From the NCBI RefSeq assembly GCF_000205025.1, contig NZ_GL883700.1, positions 1-36,610 on the forward strand: DNA of 36,610 nt, in the 5' to 3' direction. The position numbers were made by a program, and so were the translations under genes. Position 1 is the first letter of the stretch; each line of letters begins with the position of its first letter. Below are positions 24,709 to 33,006 of the stretch, one piece after another. The notes below the pieces were generated by a model. It saw only the letters and a program-made list of their open reading frames with translations, ran no database searches and was not told the origin of the DNA. The stretch comes from Parasutterella excrementihominis YIT 11859. Lineage in GTDB: Bacteria > Pseudomonadota > Gammaproteobacteria > Burkholderiales > Burkholderiaceae_F.

Positions 24709-25767
24709 TTATCTGCCGTGTTGGTCACGCCACTGAGCAATGGCTTCGGAGCAATCAGCGATCAGTTCCGGACCTTTGTAGATGAAACCTGTATAGAGCT
24801 GAACAATAGAAGCACCGGCTTCCATTTTCTCGACGGCGTCCTGAGCGCTCATGATGCCGCCGGAAGCAATGATCGGCAGCGCACCCTGGAGATGCTCGGA
24901 GGCCATTCTTGTGACTTCGGTAGAACGAGCCATAAGAGGTTTGCCGGAAAGGCCGCCGGTTTCTTTAGCGAGCGGGCTGTGCTCGACCGGTTCTCTGGAA
25001 ATGGTGGTATTCGTGCAGATTACGCCGTTCATGCCGTGCTTAACAATGATGTCCAGCGCATGTTTGACGCCGTCATCAGACAGGTCAGGTGCAATCTTTA
25101 CGGCGATCGGGACGATCTTGCCGTCGTTTTCATCGGCTAAGCGCTGACGATGTTCAGCGATACCAAGAAGGAGCTTATCGAGTTCTGCATCAGCCTGCAG
25201 GTCGCGAAGGTTAGGAGTGTTCGGAGAAGAAATGTTGATCGCGATGTAATCACCGGATGTGTAGAGGCGATCCATACACTTCTTGTAATCCGATAAGGCT
25301 TCGCTGTTGGGCGTGACTTTGTTCTTGCCGATATTGATGCCTAAGATGCCTCCGCGGTTGCGGAAGGCTCTGGCGCTCTGGAGATTCTTAGCAACCTGAA
25401 TAGCACCGACGTTGTTGAAGCCCATGCGGTTGATGATGGCTTCATCGGGAATCAGGCGGAAGAGGCGGGGCTTAGGATTACCGGGCTGACCTTTAGGAGT
25501 TACAGTACCGATTTCAACGGAACCGAAACCCAAGGCGCCGAAGGCTGTGACATGCTCGCCGTCCTTATCCATGCCGGCTGCCAAGCCAACGCAGTTCGGG
25601 AAGCGCAACCCCATGATTTCAATAGGATTTTCTGGGAAGGAACGAGTTACAAGTTTCTGAGCGCCAAGCTGAGTAGCCCAGTCAAGGTTCGAAAGAATAA
25701 TGTGGTGAGCTTGTTCAGGGGTAAAACGGAACAAAACTGACTTAGCAAGTTTGTAAATTGAGTTCAT
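24709..25767 (-). CDS. Dihydroorotate dehydrogenase (quinone), class 2
   Basis: Membrane-associated pyrimidine-synthesis enzyme of 352 aa, oxidising dihydroorotate to orotate with quinone as acceptor. Family blocks: an amphipathic N-terminus (MNSIYKLAKSVLFRFTPEQAHH), GLAAGMDKDGE, GSVEIGTVTPKGQPGNPKPRLFRL, INISSPNTPNLRDLQ with the class 2 catalytic Ser, ICTNTTISREP, GGLSGKPL and IIASGGIMSAQDA. The length matches class 2 enzymes. The Shine-Dalgarno is weak (AAGACG before a run of A's). It heads the pyrD-thpR-oxidoreductase cluster. Together with the ETF:quinone-type protein it makes this operon one that feeds electrons into the quinone pool. Confidence 0.95.
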   Translation of the reverse strand: MNSIYKLAKSVLFRFTPEQAHHIILSNLDWATQLGAQKLVTRSFPENPIEIMGLRFPNCVGLAAGMDKDGEHVTAFGALGFGSVEIGTVTPKGQPGNPKPRLFRLIPDEAIINRMGFNNVGAIQVAKNLQSARAFRNRGGILGINIGKNKVTPNSEALSDYKKCMDRLYTSGDYIAINISSPNTPNLRDLQADAELDKLLLGIAEHRQRLADENDGKIVPIAVKIAPDLSDDGVKHALDIIVKHGMNGVICTNTTISREPVEHSPLAKETGGLSGKPLMARSTEVTRMASEHLQGALPIIASGGIMSAQDAVEKMEAGASIVQLYTGFIYKGPELIADCSEAIAQWRDQHGR

Positions 25768-25929
25768 TTTTTTTCGTCTTAGGACTGTAAAAAGGTCTTC
25801 CCGATATTATCCGCCGATAAGGACGGTCCGAACGCTATTGAGCTGCCGGAAGACAATTCAATATCAACCGAAAAGTATACCGAATCAATGCTCAAATCGG
25901 ACTCAGGTGGTGACGAAAATCAAACGAAA

Positions 25930-25958
25930 ACGGCCTTGACATGGAAAACCAAGGCCGT
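25930..25958 (-). terminator. Rho-independent terminator of the NUDIX gene
   Basis: ACGGCCTTG/CAAGGCCGT forms a 9-bp stem with an 11-base loop. On the minus strand it is followed by TTTTCGTTT, about 40 bases after the NUDIX stop. Confidence 0.8.
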
Positions 25959-25998
25959 CTTGCAAATATTTAGATGGAAAATACGCCTTCAATGGTGA

Positions 25999-26562
25999 TT
26001 ATGAGATTTTCCCTTGTTTGTGCCGCTCGATGTAGTGGAAAGGAAAATTTCCTGTTTTGGCATCTTCAAAATAAAGCCTGAGGATTTTGTCGACCGAGTT
26101 GAAGGCAATCTTGTCCCATGGAATTTCGTCTTCGCTGAAGAGTCTGGCTTCAAAGGATTCGGGACCGGGATTGGCTTCGGGGCTTTCCATGGCAGCAAGG
26201 AAAATCACATGCGACTGGCTAGCATGCGCTAAATCTAAATAGACGTAAGGTTCGTCGGCAATCCGGAAATCGATCCCGGCTTCTTCCTGGGTCTCTCTAG
26301 CCGCACCGTCTCTTGTAGTCTCCTTCATTTCCTGGTGTCCGGCAGGGAGCGTCCAATAGCCTTTTCTCGGATCTATGGCTCGGCGGCAAAGCAGAACCCT
26401 GTCTTCCCAAACGGGAAGGGTGCCCACAATATTTAGCGGATTCTCGTAGAAGATTTCTCCGCAGGCCGTGCAGACATAACGTTCATGATCGTCGCCCTCA
26501 GGAATCTTTCTCTCTACGGGCGCTCCGCACTGTGTGCAGAAAAGAATTGGCTTTTTACTCAT
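25999..26562 (-). CDS. NUDIX hydrolase with N-terminal zinc ribbon
   Basis: Pyrophosphatase of 187 aa. An N-terminal zinc ribbon (CTQCGAPV, then CTACGEIF) precedes a complete Nudix box, GHQEMKETTRDGAARETQEEAGI (G-x5-E-x7-REx2EE-x-G-I), around residues 70-92. Zinc-ribbon Nudix proteins of this shape usually cleave nucleotide-sugar, NADH-like or related diphosphates. The exact substrate is not shown here. ATG at 26562 lies behind GGAGG and is preferred to the upstream in-frame start at 26595. The unrecognised gene at 26617 ends 54 bases upstream on the same strand and is probably co-transcribed. Confidence 0.9.
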   Translation of the reverse strand: MSKKPILFCTQCGAPVERKIPEGDDHERYVCTACGEIFYENPLNIVGTLPVWEDRVLLCRRAIDPRKGYWTLPAGHQEMKETTRDGAARETQEEAGIDFRIADEPYVYLDLAHASQSHVIFLAAMESPEANPGPESFEARLFSEDEIPWDKIAFNSVDKILRLYFEDAKTGNFPFHYIERHKQGKIS

Positions 26563-26616
26563 TACCGACCTCCGAAAAGAAGGAGAAACAGGCAAATGAT
26601 TTTGCCTGTAGGAGCC

Positions 26617-27171
26617 TTAGCGGTTAAACCGAGAAACCGGAATCGGTTCTCTGTAATTAAAGACATTCATTCGAGTGAGCAGCTTTCCGAGGACTTCATA
26701 CTTGTACTCAAGATATCGAGCGTGCTCTTCTTCCGAAAGACTGCCTTCCTGATGCTTGATGACTTCTTCGGCCCATTCCTTAGTAAAGATATGGTGATCA
26801 AAGCTGTAGGCAAAAGCTCTGTCTAAATAGGCGACCTCAAAGTACATGGCGCCGTTGGCAGGCGTTTGAGGGGCAAAGTCCGGTGCGATAGAAGTATCGA
26901 CAAAATATCTGCCCTTTAATACAGCTCGTGTCACCAACTCAATGCCGTCACGGACTTCGTCTCCGGGAAAAGAAGTGCGGAAGCGGAAATATTCGCGGCG
27001 CGGAATCTCGTTAGGACAAAGGTCTTCGAATGCTGCGTTAAGAAGGCGAAAAGTGACGCCGCTCGCGATTAAGCCGCGATTCCCGCTGTAGCGCATTAAG
27101 TCTTCTCGCTGGAAAACAATCGGACCTTCGTCATCTCTGACCGTTAGATAAGTGGTAGGTATGTAATACAT
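26617..27171 (-). CDS. Protein of unknown function
   Basis: Protein of 184 aa that I do not recognise. It has no signal peptide, membrane segment or cysteine cluster. It is rich in aromatic and acidic residues (RREYFRFRTSFPGDEVRDGIELV, FDHHIFTKEW, EEEHARYLEYKYEVLGKLL), with a compact alpha/beta look and a helical C-terminal part. His pairs (DHH) and several conserved-looking Arg/Asp could form a metal or ligand site, which is speculation. ATG at 27171 is preferred. An upstream GTG at 27198 sits inside the terminator hairpin of the preceding carrier gene. It is followed by the NUDIX gene, with which it may share a transcript. The length and composition suggest a real gene; its function is open. 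Confidence 0.65.
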   Translation of the reverse strand: MYYIPTTYLTVRDDEGPIVFQREDLMRYSGNRGLIASGVTFRLLNAAFEDLCPNEIPRREYFRFRTSFPGDEVRDGIELVTRAVLKGRYFVDTSIAPDFAPQTPANGAMYFEVAYLDRAFAYSFDHHIFTKEWAEEVIKHQEGSLSEEEHARYLEYKYEVLGKLLTRMNVFNYREPIPVSRFNR

Positions 27172-27191
27172 ATTATTAATACTCTGTTTAA

Positions 27192-27232
27192 AAATCACAA
27201 CGGACGGTTTTTAAAGCCGTCCGTTGTGATTT
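27192..27232 (-). terminator. Very stable terminator of the symporter gene
   Basis: A perfect 16-bp stem (27192-27207 with 27217-27232) and a 9-base loop, with TTTTTA following on the minus strand. It separates the symporter from the gene starting at 27171 and overlaps that gene's leader. Confidence 0.92.
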
Positions 27233-27256
27233 TAGATAGATTACAGAAAAGCGGGA

Positions 27257-28213
27257 TCAAGTCGGATCATTTTGGTCGGCCGAGCCTTTATCCTGCATAC
27301 GACGGTAAATAGCGGCAGCGATCGGGCCAGAAATGTTGTGCCAAACCGAGAAGATGGCACTTGGAACCGCGGCGATCGGATTGAAGTGTGCCGTTGCAAG
27401 AGCGACACCTAAGCCGGAGTTCTGCATACCGATTTCAAGACTCAAGGCTTTGCACTTAGCCACATCCATGCCGGTGATCTTGCCTAAGAAGAAACCGAGC
27501 AGGAGGCCTAAACCGTTGTGAAGCACGACGACGGCGAAGACGAGGAGACCGATTTCGGCAATCTTCTTCTGAGAGACGGCAACGACAGCACTCACAATCA
27601 TGATGATCGCGATAACGGAAATAGCCGGAAGGGCAGTCACGGCAGCGTCAATCTTGGACTTGAAGATCGCTTTGACGATCAAGCCGAGAATAATCGGCAG
27701 GATTACGATCTGAATAATGGACCAGAACATCGCGACAGGATTCACGTTAATCCAGGAGTGAGCAAAGAGATAAATCAATGCCGGAGTCACGATCGGAGCA
27801 AGAATGGTGCTCAGAGAGGAAACAGTCACGGAAAGCGGGACGTCGCCACGAGCCAGATAAGTCATCACGTTGGAGGCTGTACCGCCTGGGCAGCAGCCGA
27901 CCAGAATGACGCCGACGGCAATGTCGGGCGGAAGATTAAAGATTAAGCAGAGCAGCCAAGCCAAAATCGGCATGATTGTGAATTGGCCTAGGGTTCCGAT
28001 GGCAACAGCCATCGGGCGACGGAATACTTCGGAGAAATCGCTTGCCTTCAGTGTCAAACCGATACCGAACATAATGATGCCCAGCAGCGGAGAGATGTAA
28101 GGAGCAAAAAACTTGAAAGAATCCGGAGAGACATATGCAAGACCGGCAAAAACAAGAACCCACAGGGCAAATGTTTTGCCAAGGAATTGACTAACAGATG
28201 CAAGGAACGCCAT
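27257..28213 (-). CDS. Bile acid:sodium symporter (BASS) family transporter
   Basis: Inner-membrane carrier of 318 aa with about ten hydrophobic segments. Family hallmarks are GCCPGGTASNVMTYLARGDVPLSV (sodium-site half) and the EIGMQNSGLGVALA segment. The early IIMFGIGLTLKASDF block is also typical. BASS proteins import organic anions such as bile acids, pantoate or pyruvate with sodium. In a gut-associated organism either bile acid or an acid substrate for the reductases nearby is conceivable; the sequence does not say which. The charged tail (YRRMQDKGSADQNDPT) is cytoplasmic. The Shine-Dalgarno is weak. It is monocistronic with a very strong terminator and a palindrome-rich upstream region. 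Ends in TGA. Confidence 0.88.
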   Translation of the reverse strand: MAFLASVSQFLGKTFALWVLVFAGLAYVSPDSFKFFAPYISPLLGIIMFGIGLTLKASDFSEVFRRPMAVAIGTLGQFTIMPILAWLLCLIFNLPPDIAVGVILVGCCPGGTASNVMTYLARGDVPLSVTVSSLSTILAPIVTPALIYLFAHSWINVNPVAMFWSIIQIVILPIILGLIVKAIFKSKIDAAVTALPAISVIAIIMIVSAVVAVSQKKIAEIGLLVFAVVVLHNGLGLLLGFFLGKITGMDVAKCKALSLEIGMQNSGLGVALATAHFNPIAAVPSAIFSVWHNISGPIAAAIYRRMQDKGSADQNDPT

Positions 28214-28247
28214 TTTAATTTTCTAATGTTAATTCAAAATTTCTTCT

Positions 28248-28317
28248 AGACGTTCGAACGTCTTTGGGTAAAAGCGATTCGAATCGTGGTTTGCAGCGTT
28301 TGACTGCGTTTTAAACG
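28248..28317 (-). promoter_or_regulatory. Palindrome array upstream of the symporter gene
   Basis: Three dyads in 70 bases: the perfect 16-bp AGACGTTCGAACGTCT (28248-28263), the perfect 12-bp CGATTCGAATCG (28275-28286) and CGTTT-T-AAACG (28307-28317). The first two share a TTCGAA core with centres 25 bp apart. They start 35 bases before the symporter ATG, so they fit a cooperative operator. No regulator gene is adjacent. Confidence 0.55.
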
Positions 28318-28519
28318 TTTTCGGGATCACCGATCAACGTGTTGAATAATTTAGCTCCAAAAAATATTGCTTTTAACTTTTCGAAATACAAAATTAATTT
28401 TCGTAACATGATATTTTATATTTATATGAAATCAATTAGTTACCTTACTTTCTCTTCACTTCTCAAGTGTTCGACACGGACTTTGAATCTCAAAATAGGT
28501 TTTTTATGTCATCGGAAAT

Positions 28520-28548
28520 TTGCATGACTTGTAGAACAGTGATATAGT
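28520..28548 (+). promoter_or_regulatory. Sigma-70 promoter of the tRNA pair
   Basis: TTGCAT (28520-28525), a 17-base spacer and TATAGT (28543-28548) form a near-consensus promoter ending 35 bases before the first tRNA. The start of transcription would be about 28555. Confidence 0.8.
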
Positions 28549-28583
28549 TACATTCCTCGTTACACGAGATGTTTCACATTGAT

Positions 28584-28660
<77 letters not shown>

Positions 28661-28739
28661 ATTCTTTCTGAGAGGAGTTGGTTGTTTTGGGAAGGCATAC
28701 CAAAACGTAAAACGACAGTTTCGTCAAACACCCAATAAT

Positions 28740-28816
<77 letters not shown>

Positions 28817-28846
28817 ATTCTATTTTTTGAATTGGTGATGTCTAAG

Positions 28847-28868
28847 GCGGCTGTTAAGCTGCTTTTTT
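28847..28868 (+). terminator. Terminator of the tRNA operon
   Basis: GCGGCT-GTTA-AGCTGC is a 6-bp stem with one G-U pair, followed by six T's, 30 bases after the second tRNA. Confidence 0.8.
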
Positions 28869-29257
28869 CATGCCTATTTTTGACTCCTGCTAAATCCATT
28901 TTCCAAAAGTGTAATGAGGGGTTAAATATAATAATTTATTTCTCTTATTCTCTGCATTCTTAATATAATTGCGCTGTTAACCATCTAAATTTCTATGCAG
29001 GTTCTCCGCATATGTCCATTCATATGCCTGCATAACTCGGTTGGTGCGAATTAATTTTTACCCATTGATGTGGGCTTCGCATTCTTAACCACGGCCTTTG
29101 ATTGCCGACGCTATCCCGACCTCCGACTTACCACCGGACGGAAACGGAATAACCCGCTTGATCCTTTACGGACAACGGAAATAGCACCTCGACTTAATTT
29201 TTTCTGTTTTATTTGGCCATGTAAAAAACATGGCCGCCTTCTATTTTCGGAGAACTA
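28869..29257. other. Intergenic region before the recombinase
   Basis: No convincing gene; a 62-codon frame ending at the recombinase start lacks coding character. A hairpin GGCCATG-TAAAAAA-CATGGCC (29215-29235) lies 22 bases upstream of the recombinase ATG and could affect its expression. No repeat of the tRNA 3' end, which would mark an attachment site, was found here. Confidence 0.4.
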
Positions 29258-30664
29258 ATGAAAGAATTCTCAAAGCGGAGAACCGACGCCGTTAAAGGCC
29301 TGCGCAGATACCGTTTTCTTTTTCCGCCTAAAAATAAATATTGTCTTGTCGGCTTGAAACGTCATCCGGATAACTGGCAATTAGTTGTCCTGACGCTGTG
29401 CCGAATCTACAACTGCTTCCATTCCACTAAAAACAAGTGTTGTTCAAGAGAAACCTCTGAAGGCAGAAAAAAGTTTTATATGAAGTTTTTTAAATATGCC
29501 GCTAAAGAATTTCGGATTGATCCCCGCCAGCTAAAAACGGAGCACGTCGAAGCCTATTTCCATCACAAAATCACCGAACGGCTGAACCGGGGAGTAGAGC
29601 CGAAGGTAATCGCTAAGAGAATAGACAATGAACTCAGTCATTTGAAATTCTTTGCTTGGTGGATTTCAAAACCCAATTGCATTCCGAAGTTCTCGAAAAT
29701 CATGAAAGCGGAAACGTTTCGTCTGGAAAACTGCCCGATGTCTAACTTCCGCAGCTCCCATACCGATACTTCTGCACTCAGGAAGAAAGTTAACGACGCA
29801 TTCAAAATCAATGATTACTTAGGCGTCCAAGTGATGGCCATGGCTTATTTCGGACTTCGTCCGGCCGAGTCGGTCAGCCTTGAGCATCAGGAGTCTTTCT
29901 GTTCCGAAGGCGGACGTCCTTTTATCCATGTGCTGAAAGGGTCAAAAGGCGGAAAGCCGAGAAAAATCCTGATGAAAACCGTTGATCAGCACGACGCCTT
30001 CGAACAGCTCAGCTCTTTTTGTACAGAAAGGGGTATTGAACTCTTTCGTAATCCTAACCTATCGGTGCAAGAAGCCCTAAGGCTTCAAAGAAAGCAGCTC
30101 GTAGAGGAGTTGGGACTTTCAAAAGAAGTTTTTGAAGGATCTGCCTATTCAATGAGACATTCTTTTGCTTCGAGAATGATGGACGGTTATAACCCAAACG
30201 GCGAAAGGTCCTCATTGGAAGTCTCTGAAGATCTTGGACACCATAGAACTGAGGTGACGGCTGTTTATGTCGGTAACATGGAACGCGCCGGAGAAGACAC
30301 TATCCCAGGATTATTAACCGCATTGGTCTCAAATCCGATGCATTCAAGCACGAAAGACAGACTCAAAATGTTCTTTCGTGAGCTTCTTGTCTCTCATACA
30401 TTCTTGGGTTTCTCGCTTCTGTTTTGGTGTGCGTATACCCATAACGAAGGTCGGGATTTGGAGGCATTGGCCGCAAGAAAGCAAGCGATTTTGGGAAAGA
30501 AACGCAATCTCTATACCGAAGAGGTATTGATGGAAAAACTTTCATCGATAAGTACGAAGTCGACCGCCGAACAGTTCCTGATCCAATTCAACCAGTGTTG
30601 TCCGGCTGATTGGATCGAGAAAAACGTGATGGCGCCGTTCGATGCCAACTTGTTTTTCAAATAG
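29258..30664 (+). CDS. Tyrosine recombinase/integrase family protein
   Basis: Site-specific recombinase of 468 aa. After an N-terminal SAM-like DNA-binding part (about 65-145) comes the catalytic domain with Arg201 in FGLRPAES, Lys in KGSKGGKPRK (about 230-233), the box II segment AYSMRHSFASRM (Arg300), HH at 328-329 in LGHHRTEVT and the nucleophile Tyr337 in AVYVGN. The first residue of the H-x-x-R box is Tyr297, not His, which some active family members tolerate. About 130 residues follow the Tyr, with a hydrophobic patch (HTFLGFSLLFWCAY); such a tail is unusual. GGAG lies 5 bases before the ATG. It lies 440 bases after tRNA-Met, a classic integration target, but ordinary chromosomal genes follow. 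It may be a remnant of, or the only gene left from, an element. Confidence 0.82.
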   Translation: MKEFSKRRTDAVKGLRRYRFLFPPKNKYCLVGLKRHPDNWQLVVLTLCRIYNCFHSTKNKCCSRETSEGRKKFYMKFFKYAAKEFRIDPRQLKTEHVEAYFHHKITERLNRGVEPKVIAKRIDNELSHLKFFAWWISKPNCIPKFSKIMKAETFRLENCPMSNFRSSHTDTSALRKKVNDAFKINDYLGVQVMAMAYFGLRPAESVSLEHQESFCSEGGRPFIHVLKGSKGGKPRKILMKTVDQHDAFEQLSSFCTERGIELFRNPNLSVQEALRLQRKQLVEELGLSKEVFEGSAYSMRHSFASRMMDGYNPNGERSSLEVSEDLGHHRTEVTAVYVGNMERAGEDTIPGLLTALVSNPMHSSTKDRLKMFFRELLVSHTFLGFSLLFWCAYTHNEGRDLEALAARKQAILGKKRNLYTEEVLMEKLSSISTKSTAEQFLIQFNQCCPADWIEKNVMAPFDANLFFK

Positions 30665-30672
30665 TGGAAAAT

Positions 30673-30692
30673 GGCAGATTTGCCGATTTTTT
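30673..30692 (+). terminator. Weak terminator after the recombinase
   Basis: GGCA-GATT-TGCC followed by GATTTTTT, shortly after the TAG stop. The stem is short, so this is tentative. Confidence 0.4.
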
Positions 30693-30896
30693 CCCGCTGA
30701 GAGGCCTAAATTTTCTAAATATAGTATCAATTCGGGAAACTACTTATATTCCTCGTCAAACCCATGTAAATCAAAGGTTTGGAAAGGGTGTAAGCAGCTA
30801 AAATTTAGATAAAACAAATAGTTGAACACAATTTTCTAGGCGGAATTTACAAATTTCAGGTAGAATCCCTGATGTCGAAATAAATCGAGATTAATT

Positions 30897-31148
30897 GTGT
30901 TTAGTAAGTTAGAGAAAAAGACAGTTCGTCACATGATGGAATCTGTCGGACTGATCGCCCTTGGTTACATTATTGCGGTTGCCGGCGCCGAAAGTACAGC
31001 CGTCATTATTGCAGGCCTCTTAGTTATGTTGGCCGGTTGGTTCTTCCTGATTCGCTCAGGACACGGAACGCTCCATCCGAAAGCAAGACAAGTTGCAGCA
31101 GCCAGACAAGTCGAAGAACAAAAAGTCATGGCAGGCGCTACGGATTGA
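30897..31148 (+). CDS. Small two-helix membrane protein
   Basis: Inner-membrane protein of 83 aa (GTG start). Two hydrophobic helices (ESVGLIALGYIIAVAGA and AVIIAGLLVMLAGWFFLI) are joined by a short loop and followed by a basic/Gln-rich cytoplasmic tail (ARQVAAARQVEEQKV). I do not recognise a family. An alternative start is ATG at 30933, just before the first helix; neither has a strong Shine-Dalgarno. It ends in tandem TGATGA. It has its own terminator, which supports a real independent gene. Confidence 0.6.
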   Translation: MFSKLEKKTVRHMMESVGLIALGYIIAVAGAESTAVIIAGLLVMLAGWFFLIRSGHGTLHPKARQVAAARQVEEQKVMAGATD

Positions 31149-31166
31149 TGAACATCATTCCATTCG

Positions 31167-31193
31167 AGCTCGAGTAAATCTCGGGCTTTTTTT
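31167..31193 (+). terminator. Rho-independent terminator of the small membrane protein gene
   Basis: AGCTCGAG-TAAAT-CTCGGGCT (8-bp stem with one G-U pair) followed by TTTTTTT. Confidence 0.88.
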
Positions 31194-31274
31194 ATTTTCG
31201 GACTCTGACGACCCAATGTAAACTTCTCCAAAAGAAATCAAAAAATTCGCTTCTCTGGAGAAAAACAGAAATTC

Positions 31275-31314
31275 GAAAGGAGGAGGCGCTTCCTCCCCTG
31301 CCTGAAGGCAGGGG
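31275..31314 (+). other. Purine-rich SD-like tract and strong hairpin in the leader of the MBL gene
   Basis: GAAAGGAGGAGG (31275-31286), an excellent ribosome-binding sequence, lies about 50 bases from the MBL ATG, too far to serve it. Directly after it TTCCTCC can pair with GGAGG, and then CCCCTGCC-TGAA-GGCAGGGG (31295-31314) forms a perfect 8-bp hairpin. Hairpins of this kind occur at ends of IS200/IS605-type elements. The block might be a small insertion remnant or a translational control structure. Confidence 0.45.
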
Positions 31315-31332
31315 TCTCCGCGCCTAAATTTG

Positions 31333-32142
31333 ATGAAATTCACTGTCGTCATCGATAACTATTGTGCTAAGTCAGGCATGCTCGCTGAATGGGGCTATTG
31401 CAGCCTTTTAGAGACAGAGCATGGCAACGTGATGATTGATACCGGCGGAACCGGTCATGTTTTAAGACACAATCTCGACTTTCTCAAAATTGATCTCAAG
31501 AAAGTTAGGGCTTTAGTCCTTTCTCACAGCCATCACGACCATATCTCGGGCCTCTTGGATATTGTTTTCAGCTGTCCTGGGATTCCGATCTACGCCGGTA
31601 AAGGCATCGAGATTGAGAGAAGAGGAGATGCCGATGCATCAAGAAGAAGCGGCGGCGTGCCTGTGGGTCATTTTCCTAATGCACACCTCATCGAGGATTA
31701 TGTAGAAATCGTGCCTGGCGTATATGCCTTCCGAGTCCCTGAGCAAAATCGCCGTTCTCAATATGTTTGCTGCCGCAACATGTGGGAAGTTGCTCCTGAC
31801 GGGCAAATTATTGCTGACCGCTTTGAAGACGATGTCTCCTTGGCAGTAAAAGGAGAAAAGGGCTGGAGCTTGCTGCTTGGCTGCGCACATGCGGGATTAC
31901 CGAACATTATGCAGAGAGCAAAAGACTTGTTTGCCATCGAACGTCTGCACATGGTTGTCGGAGGCTCCCACCTTTGTGGTGTCGATCCTGAAAATTACGG
32001 CGTTTGGTTTGATCGACTGGCTGAGTTTCCTGTCGAAAAATGGCGCCTGAATCATTGCACGGGATTTAAAGCCGCGGCGGCCATGGCTGCTAGATTCGAT
32101 GATGTTGACTGGGCCGGTGTGGGCTGCCGCTACGTACTCTAA
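31333..32142 (+). CDS. MBL-fold metallo-hydrolase
   Basis: Cytoplasmic metallo-beta-lactamase-fold protein of 269 aa. The metal motif HSHHDH is at 65-70, an earlier MIDTGGTG at about 34-41, a later LLLGCAHAGLPNI supplies another metal His, and VVGGSHL a further one. The CAHAG..NI block is characteristic of the subgroup related to the methanopterin-pathway beta-RFAP-linked enzyme (7,8-dihydropterin-6-methyl-4-(ribofuranosyl)-aminobenzene 5'-phosphate synthase annotation), whose true role in bacteria is uncertain. The ATG has no Shine-Dalgarno close by (see leader entry). The phzF gene starts 20 bases downstream, so the pair is an operon. Confidence 0.85.
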   Translation: MKFTVVIDNYCAKSGMLAEWGYCSLLETEHGNVMIDTGGTGHVLRHNLDFLKIDLKKVRALVLSHSHHDHISGLLDIVFSCPGIPIYAGKGIEIERRGDADASRRSGGVPVGHFPNAHLIEDYVEIVPGVYAFRVPEQNRRSQYVCCRNMWEVAPDGQIIADRFEDDVSLAVKGEKGWSLLLGCAHAGLPNIMQRAKDLFAIERLHMVVGGSHLCGVDPENYGVWFDRLAEFPVEKWRLNHCTGFKAAAAMAARFDDVDWAGVGCRYVL

Positions 32143-32162
32143 TTCACGAAAAGGAAGCGAAA

Positions 32163-32993
32163 ATGATCAAGCAATTCATTGCGGATGCCTTCACAGATAA
32201 GATTTTTCACGGAAATCCTGCCGCCATCTGCCTTCCTGAACGCTGGCCGGATGACAAACTGATGCAGGATATTGCTTCCGAGAACAACCTCTCGGAAACG
32301 GCTTTTGTGGTGAAGGAAGACAGCGGCTGGAAACTTAGATGATTTACGCCGGGCGGCGAAATCGATTTGTGCGGGCACGCAACACTGGCTACTGCATTCG
32401 TGCTAATGAACTTTGTCGAGCCTGATCTAACCGAGGTTCAATTTTCCACGCTCAGCGGAAAACTTTCCGTAAAGAAAAAGAACGATCTCTACGAAATGGA
32501 TTTTCCGGCGTACGAACTTAAGAGAATTGAGGTCACTGAAGCAATGGAAAAGGCTATCGGTTGTAAGCCGTTAGAAGCCTGGATCGGCCGTGACTTAGTT
32601 TGTGTACTTGAAAACGAGGATCAAGTTATCCAAGCCAAACCAGATCTTGAAAAGGCCAAAGCTTTAGACGGTTTACTTTTGCACATAACTGCCAAAGGAA
32701 AAGACAAGTACGACTGCGTGAGCAGGACGTTTGCACCGAAATTAGCCGTAGACGAAGATCCGGTATGCGGATCCGGCCATTGCCACTTAGTGCCGCTATG
32801 GTCGGAAAAGCTTGGAGAGAAAGGGATATTGGCCTACCAGACTTCTTCTCGAGGAGGCGTCCTTTACTGCGAGCTTGACGGAAAGCGGGTCAAACTTGCA
32901 GGTAAAGCCGCCCTTTATTCTCGCGGAGAACTGTGCATCGAAGTCTATAGAGCTTCAATGCAAACCGGAGTTTGCTGTCTGTATACGATTTGA
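32163..32993 (+). pseudogene. PhzF-family isomerase gene interrupted by an in-frame TGA
   Basis: Frame of 276 codons for a PhzF/DapF-fold protein. The N-terminal half has the usual KQFIADAFTDKIFHGNPAAIC start and the catalytic Glu in NNLSETAFV. The second half has DLCGHATLA, FAPKLAVDEDPVCGSGHCHLVP and a standard C-terminus. Codon 60 (32340-32342) is TGA where the family has Trp in LRWFTP; the frame continues intact with FTPGGEIDLCGH. AAGGAAG precedes the ATG, 20 bases after the MBL stop. An ATG-like internal start at 32367 would remove the catalytic Glu. It is a single G-to-A change from TGG. The family often acts on small amino-acid or chorismate-derived substrates; none is defined here. Confidence 0.85.
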
Positions 32994-33006
32994 TCTGCTG
33001 CTTAAT

